From Mucilaginibacter xinganensis (GTDB taxonomy: Bacteria > Bacteroidota > Bacteroidia > Sphingobacteriales > Sphingobacteriaceae): 64,000 bases of DNA. Both the position numbers and the translations under genes were made by a program. Below are positions 35,091 through 43,196 of this stretch, one piece after another; position 1 is the stretch's first letter, and every line of letters starts with the position of its first letter. The stretch covers positions 4,402,001 through 4,466,000 of the forward strand of contig NZ_CP022743.1 in NCBI RefSeq assembly GCF_002257585.1, given 5' to 3'. The notes under the pieces are model-generated. The model made no database searches. It saw nothing but the letters and a program-made list of their open reading frames with translations, and was not told where the DNA came from.

Positions 35091-36491
35091 ATGAAGAGAA
35101 CACTTACGCTGATCTTCTGTTTACTGTCATTACAATTAGTTAAGGCGACATCTCGCTCTTTCTTTGCTTCAACTGCTTTACCGCAAAATTCAAGACTGAT
35201 TCATGACTATAAGAAAATACCAGCAGACACCATCATTGTTCCGGTAGTCAACCAGCCTGCACCTTTAACCAGCCAAAGCAACATTTACAAGCGCCGGTTA
35301 GATTCAATCAAAAAAGACATTCCGCTTGATTACAACGAATACGTAGCAAGTTATATTGACATTTACATGCGAAACCGCGATGAAATGGGCCGTGTGTTGG
35401 GTTTAACAAAATATTACTTCCCTATTTATGAAAAGGCTTTTCATGATGCAGGGATTCCTGATGAAATAAAATATTTATCTATTGTTGAATCAAAGCTTGA
35501 CCCTTACGCGGTATCAAGGGTGGGTGCTACCGGGCCATGGCAGTTTATGTTTACCACTGCAAAGCTTTATGGTTTAAACATGGATGACTATGTAGATGAA
35601 CGCCGCGACCCTATACAGGCAAGTTACGCAGCGGCAGCCTACTTAAAAGATGCTTACCAGGAGTTTGGCGACTGGCTTTTGGCCATCGCGTCCTATAATT
35701 GCGGTAAAAGCAATGTGGAGCGCGCTATTGAAAAAGCAGGTGGCGCTACTGATTTCTGGTCTGTTCGCCAGTACCTCCCCAATGAAACGCGTGGCTACGT
35801 GCCTGCATTCATAGCAGTGGCGTATTTAATGAATTATGCTAATAAACATAATATTGTGCCGCAAGCATGCAGTTTCGCTTTAAAAACTGATACCATTTTA
35901 GTCAACAAATACCTGCCTTTAAGCGCCGTTGCGCAATCGCTGAAGCTTGATCTTGCCCAGCTAACCATTTTAAATCCTTCGTATAAAAGGCAGATTATAA
36001 ACGGCACAGCTAAAGCGCCCCGCCGGATGATCATTCCGCAGATAGACAAAGCGCAATATGCTGCACTGTATGAAACGTTGAACAATTCAGCCCTTCAAGG
36101 ACCGGCACCACAGCCAGTATATGCTACATACCACGAAGTTAAAGTTGAACATACACCCTCATACCATAAGGTACGAAGGGGCGAAACACTAAGAGATATT
36201 GCTGATAATTTCGGGGTAGAAATACAGGACCTTAAAGTTTGGAACCATTTACACAGCAACAAGGCCCAAGTTGGGCAAAGGCTTAAAGTAAAAGAATCTG
36301 CCGATGAACCAGAAGAAAAGCAAGTAACAAAAAGCAGCCGTAATTATGTTACCTACAAAGTAAAAAGCGGAGACACGCTTAGTGGAATAGCTTCAAAATT
36401 CGACGCATCCGTTGAAAAGATCAGAGAATTGAACGGTCTAAAAAAGGGAAGTTTACAACCGGGAATGATGATTAAGATCAACAAAGGGTAA
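35091..36491 (+). CDS. Membrane-bound lytic murein transglycosylase (MltD-like) with two LysM domains, 466 aa
   Basis: Cuts peptidoglycan glycan strands. Signal peptide MKRTLTLIFCLLSLQLVKA; SLT domain at about residues 105-255 with catalytic Glu in SIVESKLDPYAVSRVGATGPWQFM and the further motifs YGLNMDDYVDERRDPIQASYAAAAYLKDAY and LLAIASYNCGK. Two C-terminal LysM domains bind peptidoglycan: HKVRRGETLRDIADNFGV near residue 356 and YKVKSGDTLSGIASKFDA near 420. Expected size for the MltD group. Located between gatA and comF, spaced 56 and 86 bases, so it may have its own promoter; none is clear. Confidence 0.95.
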   Translation: MKRTLTLIFCLLSLQLVKATSRSFFASTALPQNSRLIHDYKKIPADTIIVPVVNQPAPLTSQSNIYKRRLDSIKKDIPLDYNEYVASYIDIYMRNRDEMGRVLGLTKYYFPIYEKAFHDAGIPDEIKYLSIVESKLDPYAVSRVGATGPWQFMFTTAKLYGLNMDDYVDERRDPIQASYAAAAYLKDAYQEFGDWLLAIASYNCGKSNVERAIEKAGGATDFWSVRQYLPNETRGYVPAFIAVAYLMNYANKHNIVPQACSFALKTDTILVNKYLPLSAVAQSLKLDLAQLTILNPSYKRQIINGTAKAPRRMIIPQIDKAQYAALYETLNNSALQGPAPQPVYATYHEVKVEHTPSYHKVRRGETLRDIADNFGVEIQDLKVWNHLHSNKAQVGQRLKVKESADEPEEKQVTKSSRNYVTYKVKSGDTLSGIASKFDASVEKIRELNGLKKGSLQPGMMIKINKG

Positions 36492-36577
36492 AGCAAAAAA
36501 AGCAAGATAAAATACAGGGATCTGATTTATTTTTTTCTGATACTTGGTGGTTATATCCTGTTTTTGTAGATTGAGGT

Positions 36578-37276
36578 ATGAAATTGCAACGCAGTTACCT
36601 GGCCGATTTTGTATCACTGCTTTTTCCGGAACTTTGTGCTGCCTGCCGTGAAAGCCTGGTTGCTAACGAGTATTTGATCTGCACCGATTGTCATTATAAT
36701 CTACCTTATACAAATTTCCACTTACAGTCCGACAATATAGTTGCCCGCCAGTTTTGGGGGAAAATAAATACAACTGCAGCCTTCGCACTTTTTTATTTCA
36801 CCAAAGGCGGCAAGATCCAAAATCTGATGCACCAGTTTAAATATAACGGGATGCAGCAAATAGGCAACCTGCTTGGAAGCATAGCTGCGGGGCAATTAGC
36901 AAAAACAGAAGTTTTTAATACAGTCGATTTTATAATTCCCGTTCCACTGCATACAAAACGCTTAAAACAGCGTGGCTATAACCAAAGCGCGTGCTTCGCC
37001 TACGGCCTGGCACCAAAACTAAACGCCGTTGTTGAAGAAAATAATTTGATAAGGGCAAAAGCAACATTAACGCAAACCCACAAATCGCGTTTTGCCAGGT
37101 TTGAGAATATGCAGGATGTTTTCGAGATAAAAAATCCCGAAAAGCTAAAAAACAAACATATTTTGCTGGTTGATGATGTCATCACTACCGGATCAACACT
37201 GGAGGCCTGCGGCCAACAACTTCTTAAAATTGAAGGATTAAAGCTTAGTATTGCAACAATTGCTTATGCGGAGTAG
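36578..37276 (+). CDS. ComF family protein (predicted amidophosphoribosyltransferase), 232 aa
   Basis: Phosphoribosyltransferase-fold protein related to ComF, used in DNA uptake in naturally competent species. An N-terminal double zinc-knuckle (LCAACRESLVANEYLICTDC, four Cys) precedes the PRTase domain, whose PRPP loop is LLVDDVITTGSTLEACG. The conserved IIPVPLHTKRLKQRGYNQS block is present. Length is normal. The stop at 37276 is followed by the convergent orphan receiver gene; 37 bases lie between, without an obvious hairpin. Actual role in this organism is unknown. Confidence 0.93.
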   Translation: MKLQRSYLADFVSLLFPELCAACRESLVANEYLICTDCHYNLPYTNFHLQSDNIVARQFWGKINTTAAFALFYFTKGGKIQNLMHQFKYNGMQQIGNLLGSIAAGQLAKTEVFNTVDFIIPVPLHTKRLKQRGYNQSACFAYGLAPKLNAVVEENNLIRAKATLTQTHKSRFARFENMQDVFEIKNPEKLKNKHILLVDDVITTGSTLEACGQQLLKIEGLKLSIATIAYAE

Positions 37277-37313
37277 AAATTTAAACTCGGTGGTTGGCGC
37301 GGTTCAGTTACCC

Positions 37314-37811
37314 CTATTTAACTTTCTGGTAAGCGCTTAACTTTTCGAACAGGCTTTTGGGCTCAAATGGTTTCAGGATGAAGTCATTCATTCCGGCATC
37401 CTCTATTTCATTTCTTTCGCTGCTTAGCATTGATGCGGTGAGGGCGATGATAGGAAGTTGCTGAAAATATGCTTCCTGTTTTGAGCGGATCAACTGTGTA
37501 GCTTCAATGCCCCCCATTTCAGGCATATAAACATCCATCAAAACAACATCATAGTTATGGTTATTTGTGATTTTCTCAACGGCCTGCAGACCATTTTCCG
37601 CAAAATCAGCATGGGCACCCCATTTGGTTAACACCTTATTTAATAAAAGCCTGTTGATATTGTTATCATCTACAACCAGCACATTTACATTTAATTCATT
37701 TTCCAATTTTTTCAAATTTAGTATTTGTGAATCATGTGCTTTATACGTTACAACACGTAAAAGGTTATGATTATTATCATAAATACAGCAAAATTCTCTA
37801 TTAGTTAACAT
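37314..37811 (-). CDS. Stand-alone response regulator receiver, 165 aa
   Basis: A CheY-type receiver (about residues 43-160) behind a 40-residue N-terminal lead. Phosphoacceptor pocket NVLVVDDNNINRLLLNKVL, Asp93 in DVVLMDVYMPEMGG, Thr/Ser switch in PIIALTAS, and FILKPFEPKSLFEKL with the conserved Lys. The wording VVDDNNINR and DVYMPEMGG is typical of the receivers attached to hybrid histidine kinases, so it may be a fragment-derived or phosphorelay shuttle protein. No output domain. I start at ATG 37811 rather than the GTG at 37826. Lies 30 bp downstream of glyA's end; no kinase is adjacent. Confidence 0.85.
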   Translation of the reverse strand: MLTNREFCCIYDNNHNLLRVVTYKAHDSQILNLKKLENELNVNVLVVDDNNINRLLLNKVLTKWGAHADFAENGLQAVEKITNNHNYDVVLMDVYMPEMGGIEATQLIRSKQEAYFQQLPIIALTASMLSSERNEIEDAGMNDFILKPFEPKSLFEKLSAYQKVK

Positions 37812-37856
37812 TGCATACCTAAGCACCGGGGCAGCACTTAGGCATGAGGAAGTAAC

Positions 37857-39149
37857 TTAGTCTATTTCAGTGTGTTTTGTACGATAAAGCGGATAATCAT
37901 GCATCAGCTTGTGCACTTTTTTACGAACCTTTTTTAAGTTTTCCTCATTTTCAGGATCGCTGATGACATTGTCTATCAATTCAACAATATCTTCCATTTG
38001 CTTTTCTTTCATCCCGCGGGTCGAAATTGCAGCTGTTCCAACACGGATACCAGAAGTAACAAACGGCGACTTATCATCATAAGGCACCATGTTTTTATTC
38101 ACGGTAATATCAGCGGCGACCAGAGCATTTTCCGCAGCTTTCCCGGTAATATTTTTATTACGCAGGTCTATTAAGATCAGGTGGTTATCAGTACCGCCCG
38201 ACACAATTTCGTATCCCCTTTGGGTAAGCGCCTTTGCCATTGCTGCGCCATTTTTCTTTACCTGTACAATGTACCTCATATAATCGTCGCTCAAAGCTTC
38301 GCCAAAGGCTATAGCCTTAGCAGCAATGATGTGTTCCAGCGGACCACCCTGGGTACCTGGGAAAACTGCCATATCCAATAAAGAAGACATCATCCTGATC
38401 TCCCCTTTTGGTGTTTTAAGTCCCCATGGGTTTTCAAAATCCTTCCCTAAAAGGATCATACCGCCACGCGGGCCACGTAGCGTTTTGTGAGTTGTTGTAG
38501 TAACAATATGGCAATGCGGAAGCGGATCGTTCAATAAACCACGTGCTATAAGGCCTGCCGGGTGAGAGATATCAGCCAATACCAGGGCACCAACTTCATC
38601 AGCCACTTTACGAATGAATTCATAATCCCAATCACGTGAGTAAGCCGAAGCTCCACAAATGATCAATTTTGGTTTTTGTTCTAACGCAACCTTTTTTAGC
38701 AGATCGTAATCAACTAAACCCGTTTCTTTTTTAACCCCATAAAAATGAGGCTCATATAATTTACCTGAAAAATTTACCGGCGAACCATGGGTTAAGTGAC
38801 CACCATGAGACAAATCAAAGCCTAAAATTTTATCGCCCGGCTGTAAAACTGCCAGCATAACTGCTGCATTTGCCTGTGCACCAGAGTGCGGTTGTACGTT
38901 TGCCCATTCGGCGTTAAACAATTGTTTAGCCCGTTCAATAGCTATTGTTTCAATTTCATCAACCACCTGGCAACCACCATAATAACGCTTACCGGGTAAG
39001 CCCTCTGCGTATTTATTGGTAGCTACAGATCCGGCAGCTTCCATAACCTGCCTGCTTACAAAATTTTCAGATGCAATTAGCTCGATGCCTTCTTCCTGGC
39101 GCTCTTGCTCCTCATCTAACAGTTTAAAAATTAATTTATCTCTTTTCAT
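37857..39149 (-). CDS. glyA: Serine hydroxymethyltransferase, 430 aa
   Basis: PLP enzyme linking serine, glycine and tetrahydrofolate. Conserved blocks: IASENFVSRQVMEAAGS, TNKYAEGLPGKRYYGGC, VQPHSGAQANAAV, FDLSHGGHLTHG, DISHPAGLIA, and the PLP lysine Lys222 in VTTTTHKTLRGPRGG. The extra ten residues over the E. coli enzyme match those of Bacteroidota. Gene order scpA - glyA - receiver on the minus strand; an inverted repeat spanning the scpA stop codon separates glyA from scpA. Confidence 0.98.
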   Translation of the reverse strand: MKRDKLIFKLLDEEQERQEEGIELIASENFVSRQVMEAAGSVATNKYAEGLPGKRYYGGCQVVDEIETIAIERAKQLFNAEWANVQPHSGAQANAAVMLAVLQPGDKILGFDLSHGGHLTHGSPVNFSGKLYEPHFYGVKKETGLVDYDLLKKVALEQKPKLIICGASAYSRDWDYEFIRKVADEVGALVLADISHPAGLIARGLLNDPLPHCHIVTTTTHKTLRGPRGGMILLGKDFENPWGLKTPKGEIRMMSSLLDMAVFPGTQGGPLEHIIAAKAIAFGEALSDDYMRYIVQVKKNGAAMAKALTQRGYEIVSGGTDNHLILIDLRNKNITGKAAENALVAADITVNKNMVPYDDKSPFVTSGIRVGTAAISTRGMKEKQMEDIVELIDNVISDPENEENLKKVRKKVHKLMHDYPLYRTKHTEID

Positions 39150-39190
39150 TGTGATTATTAAACGCCGCTAAGTTAGGAAAAAGAGATTAG

Positions 39191-39280
39191 AGATTGGGGG
39201 TTAGAGATCAGGTTTTTAACACTCAATATCAAAGGCCAATACTGCGCTGAAACTTAATCTGAGTCACTAACCTTCAATCT
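39191..39280. repeat. Intergenic TTAGAGATTAGAG-family hairpin (copy 1)
   Basis: Arms AGATTGGGGGTTAG (39191-39204) and CTAACCTTCAATCT (39267-39280), paired over 14 positions with two G-T pairs, 62-base spacer. The right arm starts exactly at the scpA stop codon, so the repeat has been built into the gene's end. Resembles the repeats at 50735, 57993 and 62370. Confidence 0.55.
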
Positions 39281-40025
39281 CCGGCTTTGCCGAGATCCAG
39301 AAATTATTATACCCCAGCCCTACCTTAATATCAATCAATTCCTGCTGCAGCATCTCCAGCACAGCTAAAAAATTATATACAAAATGCACCTTATTTTCAG
39401 AGTTGCCCGCAATGGCTTTAAAATCCATCATCTTGTTGATCCGCAGCAAATCGCCGATGGCTTTTTTCTGTTGTTCTATAGTATAGGGATATTGCACTAC
39501 TGTATGTGTAACTTCTTCGCTGCGAGTTTGGTATCTTTTTACCAGCCGGCCGTAAACCAGCATCAGTTTGTAAAGGTTAAGTTCGGATAGCTCCTCGCCG
39601 GGCTGCACTATAGCCTCGGTTTGCTCAATATCGAATTTTATATTTCCGCGCTTTTCCTGCATAAACCGCTCGTTTTCCAGCGGATGAAGCGTCTCGCAAA
39701 TCTCTTTAAACTTTTTATATTCTATCAGCTTGCGTATCAGATCCTCTTTGGTGTCAGCCTCGTTGCCTTCTGCATCTGCGTCGTATCGGGGCAGCAGCAT
39801 TTTAGCTTTAATACGCATTAGTGAAGCAGCTACAATAATAAACTCGCTGGCCAGCTCCATGTTAAGGCTGGTCATTTGGTGAATGTAGTTTAAAAAATCA
39901 TCGGTGATCCTGGCAATGGGAATATCATGAATCTCCAGCTCGTCCCGTTCAATAAAAAACAGTAACAGGTCGAAGGGGCCCTCAAACTGGGGCAATTTTA
40001 TTTCAAAATTTTCTTCGGCCGTCAT
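39267..40025 (-). CDS. scpA: Segregation and condensation protein A, 252 aa
   Basis: Kleisin-type subunit that bridges SMC and ScpB to compact and segregate the chromosome. Visible family traits are FEIKLPQFEGPFDLLLFFIERDELEIHDIPIARITDDFLNYIHQM at the start, EFIIVAASLMRIKAKMLLPRY in the middle, and the C-terminal winged-helix NKVHFVYNFLAVLEMLQQELIDIKVG. Normal length of about 250 aa. Its neighbours SMC and ScpB are not here. The -7 box at 40031 almost abuts the ATG. First gene of the scpA-glyA stretch. Confidence 0.93.
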   Translation of the reverse strand: MTAEENFEIKLPQFEGPFDLLLFFIERDELEIHDIPIARITDDFLNYIHQMTSLNMELASEFIIVAASLMRIKAKMLLPRYDADAEGNEADTKEDLIRKLIEYKKFKEICETLHPLENERFMQEKRGNIKFDIEQTEAIVQPGEELSELNLYKLMLVYGRLVKRYQTRSEEVTHTVVQYPYTIEQQKKAIGDLLRINKMMDFKAIAGNSENKVHFVYNFLAVLEMLQQELIDIKVGLGYNNFWISAKPEIEG

Positions 40026-40030
40026 TGCAT

Positions 40031-40038
40031 CAAAAATA
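40031..40038 (-). promoter_or_regulatory. -7 promoter box for scpA
   Basis: TATTTTTG on the minus strand, 5 bases before the ATG (40025): predicted leaderless or near-leaderless start. No matching -33 TTTG at 19-21 bases. Confidence 0.45.
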
Positions 40039-40206
40039 GACTAATTTTTAAGAGTTGTAAAGCTTGAAATTGTTGTAATGCAGCGTCATCGATAAAAATA
40101 AATCTAAAAAGAGCAACAAAAAAATTCCCGGCGGAGTATAAGTGCTGGCTGTGGCGAAGGGTTATCCCCGGCAGCAACCACTTATCCAATTTACGATAAT
40201 ACTAAC

Positions 40207-41019
40207 ATGAAATTAAGCTGTACCCGCTTTTTACTCTTTACTACTGCTATCGCTTTCTATTTTTTATCCTGTAAAAAATCCGTAAACAACCCTGCTCCAG
40301 TACCGGCAACGGATTACAGTGCCGTTAGCAAACAGATAGCTTTAAACCTGATGCAGGGATTAACAGGCGAGTACGGCGGTACCAACATAAACGACGGGTT
40401 AAAAACCCAGTCAAACATAACCACAAACCATAAAGGGCAGGTTCTATTCAGGAAAGTTCCGCTATGTGGCTTCACAATTGATACCAGCTACAACAATAAA
40501 ATAAAAGCCGGCGATACTGCTAAAACGTTTATCGGTAATTTTAAATTTGTTAACACTTGCACTACCGGCAGGCCCGATGGCTATATGGTACGCGATAGTT
40601 TGGTTACATTAGCAACATCCGGGTTATTTAAAAACAGTTTCATATCAACTCAGGATTATGCGGTGCAGGCTTTGGATACTACCTATAAGGTAGTTTCAAC
40701 AAACGGCAGCATAACATCTGCCACAAACAACCTTATTTACCGCGATGGTTTTTCTGTAGGATATGATTATAATTTCAATAGTTATAAATTAAACGGGCTT
40801 AAGGTTGACTTTTCAGATGGCAAAGCCGATATTATTACCGGCGCAGCCGAATTTACAAGTACAACCAGTTATATGCATTTCGGCGAAACAGTTGTAACCG
40901 AAGTAAACACATCAGGCACAATCACATTTTTAGGAAATCACAAAGCGAGCCTGAATATAAACGGGCAAAGCAAGACCTACCTCGTTGACCTGCTAACACG
41001 GTCTGTTACTGTTCTCTAA
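40207..41019 (+). CDS. Putative lipoprotein of unknown function, 270 aa
   Basis: Type II signal peptide MKLSCTRFLLFTTAIAFYFLSCKKS (Cys22 in FLSC). The mature protein is beta-rich and hydroxylated, with a pair of repeating shapes such as TDYSAVSKQIALNLMQGLTG and FVNTCTTGRPDGYMVRDSLV. I recognise no family. It is probably on the periplasmic side of the outer membrane, because SCKK lacks the Asp+2 retention signal. Preceded by 181 bases that contain a long imperfect hairpin (40140-40183). Followed by dxs after 164 bases, and no cooperation with dxs is implied. Confidence 0.75.
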   Translation: MKLSCTRFLLFTTAIAFYFLSCKKSVNNPAPVPATDYSAVSKQIALNLMQGLTGEYGGTNINDGLKTQSNITTNHKGQVLFRKVPLCGFTIDTSYNNKIKAGDTAKTFIGNFKFVNTCTTGRPDGYMVRDSLVTLATSGLFKNSFISTQDYAVQALDTTYKVVSTNGSITSATNNLIYRDGFSVGYDYNFNSYKLNGLKVDFSDGKADIITGAAEFTSTTSYMHFGETVVTEVNTSGTITFLGNHKASLNINGQSKTYLVDLLTRSVTVL

Positions 41020-41183
41020 TTGAAAAGGCCTGCTTAATATTGGCTCGTTAATTATGGTATAGGAATACAGGTTATGTGTTTTGTGAAGGTCGCCCGGATA
41101 ATATTTATTAATTATTCAAAAACTTTATCATTTAATTTACAATAAATTGCCGTACTTTGTATGTTAAATATCTAAGGACTTAA

Positions 41184-43112
41184 ATGCAGGTACCAGCAGG
41201 CAATTTACTTCAAAAAATAAATACCCCAGCAGATTTAAAACAGCTTAAAGAGGACGAACTGAAGCAGGTTTGCCAGGAGTTGCGCCAATATATTATTGAC
41301 GTTGTTTCGGTAAATGGCGGCCACTTTGCAGCCAGCTTAGGGGTGGTTGAGTTAACCGTTGCACTCCAATATGTGTTAAACACACCGTACGACCAGTTGG
41401 TGTGGGATGTTGGCCACCAGGCTTATGGCCATAAAATATTAACCGGCCGCAGAGATAGCTTCCATACCAACAGGGTACATGGAGGCATAAGCGGTTTCCC
41501 AAAACGTTCAGAAAGTATTTTTGACACCTTTGGCGTTGGCCATTCGTCAACATCAATATCTGCCGCCCTGGGCATGGCAGTAGCGTCGCAATATAAAGGC
41601 GAGACGGACCGGCAACACGTGGCCGTAATAGGCGATGGTTCAATGACAGCGGGGATGGCATTTGAAGCATTGAACCACGCGGGGATAGAAAACTCCAACC
41701 TGCTGGTAATATTGAATGATAACAACATGTCCATAGACCCGAACGTTGGGGCTTTGAAGGAATATTTAACTGATATTACTACATCAAAACCTTATAATCG
41801 TTTCAGGGATGATATAGCAAGTGTGCTTGCAAAGATCTCAGCCATTGGACCCGATGCTTTTAAAATAGCCCAGAAACTTGAAAAGAGCATCAAAGGCACG
41901 CTCCTTAAAAAGAGCAACTTTTTTGAAGCACTTAAATTCAGGTATTTTGGCCCTATTGACGGGCATGATGTAGAACACCTGGTTAAAGTGTTACGTGACC
42001 TGCGGGATATTCCCGGCCCCAAACTTTTACATTGCGTTACCGTGAAAGGCAAGGGATATGCTTTGGCAGAAAAAGACCAAACCAAATGGCACGCTCCCGG
42101 CTTGTTTGATAAAATCACAGGCGAAATAAAAAAATCAAAATCAGATAAACCACAGCCGCCAAAATACCAGGATGTGTTTGGGCACACCATTATTGAGCTT
42201 GCCGAGCAAAACCCTAAGATAATGGGTATAACACCTGCTATGCCTTCTGGTTGTTCGTTAAACCTCATGATGAAAGCTATGCCTAACCGCGCCTTTGACG
42301 TGGGCATTGCTGAACAGCATGCGGTAACATTTTCGGCAGGCCTGGCTTCGCAGGGGTTGATCCCTTTTTGCAACATCTACTCCAGCTTTATGCAAAGGGC
42401 TTATGACCAGGTGATACATGATGTAGCTATACAAAACCTTAACGTAGTATTTTGCCTTGACAGGGCAGGTTTAGCCGGTGCAGACGGCCCAACACATCAT
42501 GGTGCTTATGATATTGCTTTTATGCGCTGCATACCAAACATGACGGTGTCGGCACCGATGAACGAAGAAGAGTTACGTAACCTGATGTTTACTGCCCAGC
42601 ATGATGACATGGGGCCGTTTGTGATACGATACCCACGCGGTAACGGTGTTATGGTTGACTGGCAACGCCCGTTAAAAGCTATTAAAGTTGGTAAAGGGCG
42701 TAAAATATGTGATGGTGAAGAAATTGCCATCCTGTCTATAGGTACCATTGGTAATGAAGCTGTAAAAGCAACTGCCGAATTAAATGATGAAGGCTATTAC
42801 CCGGCACACTACGATCTGCGCTTTGTAAAACCTTTGGATCAGGCTTTATTACATGAAGTGTTCCAAAAATTCAATAAAGTCATTACTGTTGAAGATGGAT
42901 GCCTTGAAGGCGGGATGGGCAGCGCTGTGCTTGAATTTATGGCTGATAATAAATATAACTGTGAAGTAGTGCGTTTAGGCATCCCGGACCAGATCATAGA
43001 ACATGGCGAACAACCGGAACTGTGGGCTGAATGTGGTTACGACGCGCAAAGCATAACCATGCAGGTGAAAAACATGGGTATGAAGCAGAACAAACATATT
43101 ATAGCTTCATAA
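41184..43112 (+). CDS. dxs: 1-deoxy-D-xylulose-5-phosphate synthase, 642 aa
   Basis: First step of the MEP isoprenoid pathway: pyruvate plus glyceraldehyde 3-phosphate to DXP using thiamine diphosphate. The three family domains are visible: N-terminal ThDP part with VAVIGDGSMTAGMAFEALNHAG and LLVILNDNNMSI; central domain with VGIAEQHAVTFSAGLASQGL and LDRAGLAGADGPTHHG; C-terminal transketolase-like domain (KVITVEDGCLEGGMGSAVLEFM). Full length. The upstream gap has CGTACTTTGT near 41151, similar to but not an exact -7 box. Presence shows the MEP route, not mevalonate, in this organism. Confidence 0.97.
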   Translation: MQVPAGNLLQKINTPADLKQLKEDELKQVCQELRQYIIDVVSVNGGHFAASLGVVELTVALQYVLNTPYDQLVWDVGHQAYGHKILTGRRDSFHTNRVHGGISGFPKRSESIFDTFGVGHSSTSISAALGMAVASQYKGETDRQHVAVIGDGSMTAGMAFEALNHAGIENSNLLVILNDNNMSIDPNVGALKEYLTDITTSKPYNRFRDDIASVLAKISAIGPDAFKIAQKLEKSIKGTLLKKSNFFEALKFRYFGPIDGHDVEHLVKVLRDLRDIPGPKLLHCVTVKGKGYALAEKDQTKWHAPGLFDKITGEIKKSKSDKPQPPKYQDVFGHTIIELAEQNPKIMGITPAMPSGCSLNLMMKAMPNRAFDVGIAEQHAVTFSAGLASQGLIPFCNIYSSFMQRAYDQVIHDVAIQNLNVVFCLDRAGLAGADGPTHHGAYDIAFMRCIPNMTVSAPMNEEELRNLMFTAQHDDMGPFVIRYPRGNGVMVDWQRPLKAIKVGKGRKICDGEEIAILSIGTIGNEAVKATAELNDEGYYPAHYDLRFVKPLDQALLHEVFQKFNKVITVEDGCLEGGMGSAVLEFMADNKYNCEVVRLGIPDQIIEHGEQPELWAECGYDAQSITMQVKNMGMKQNKHIIAS

Positions 43113-43196
43113 AAGGAGCAGCAGGACTAAAAGGCATCACCTGCTGAATACGGCTACAATCAATCGACTATAGCCCGCTAACTATTTTTTAAATGC

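Noticed and set aside
41792..42376. 194-codon minus-strand frame opposite dxs
   Set aside because: Length alone is notable, but dxs is complete and conserved over the same bases and the antisense product matches nothing recognisable.
43119..43190. Small hairpins between dxs and the Wzi-like gene (CAGCAGG/CCTGCTG and GGCTA/TAGCC)
   Set aside because: Stems are 5-7 bp with long loops and the T-run is about 10 bases away, so I would not call a terminator.
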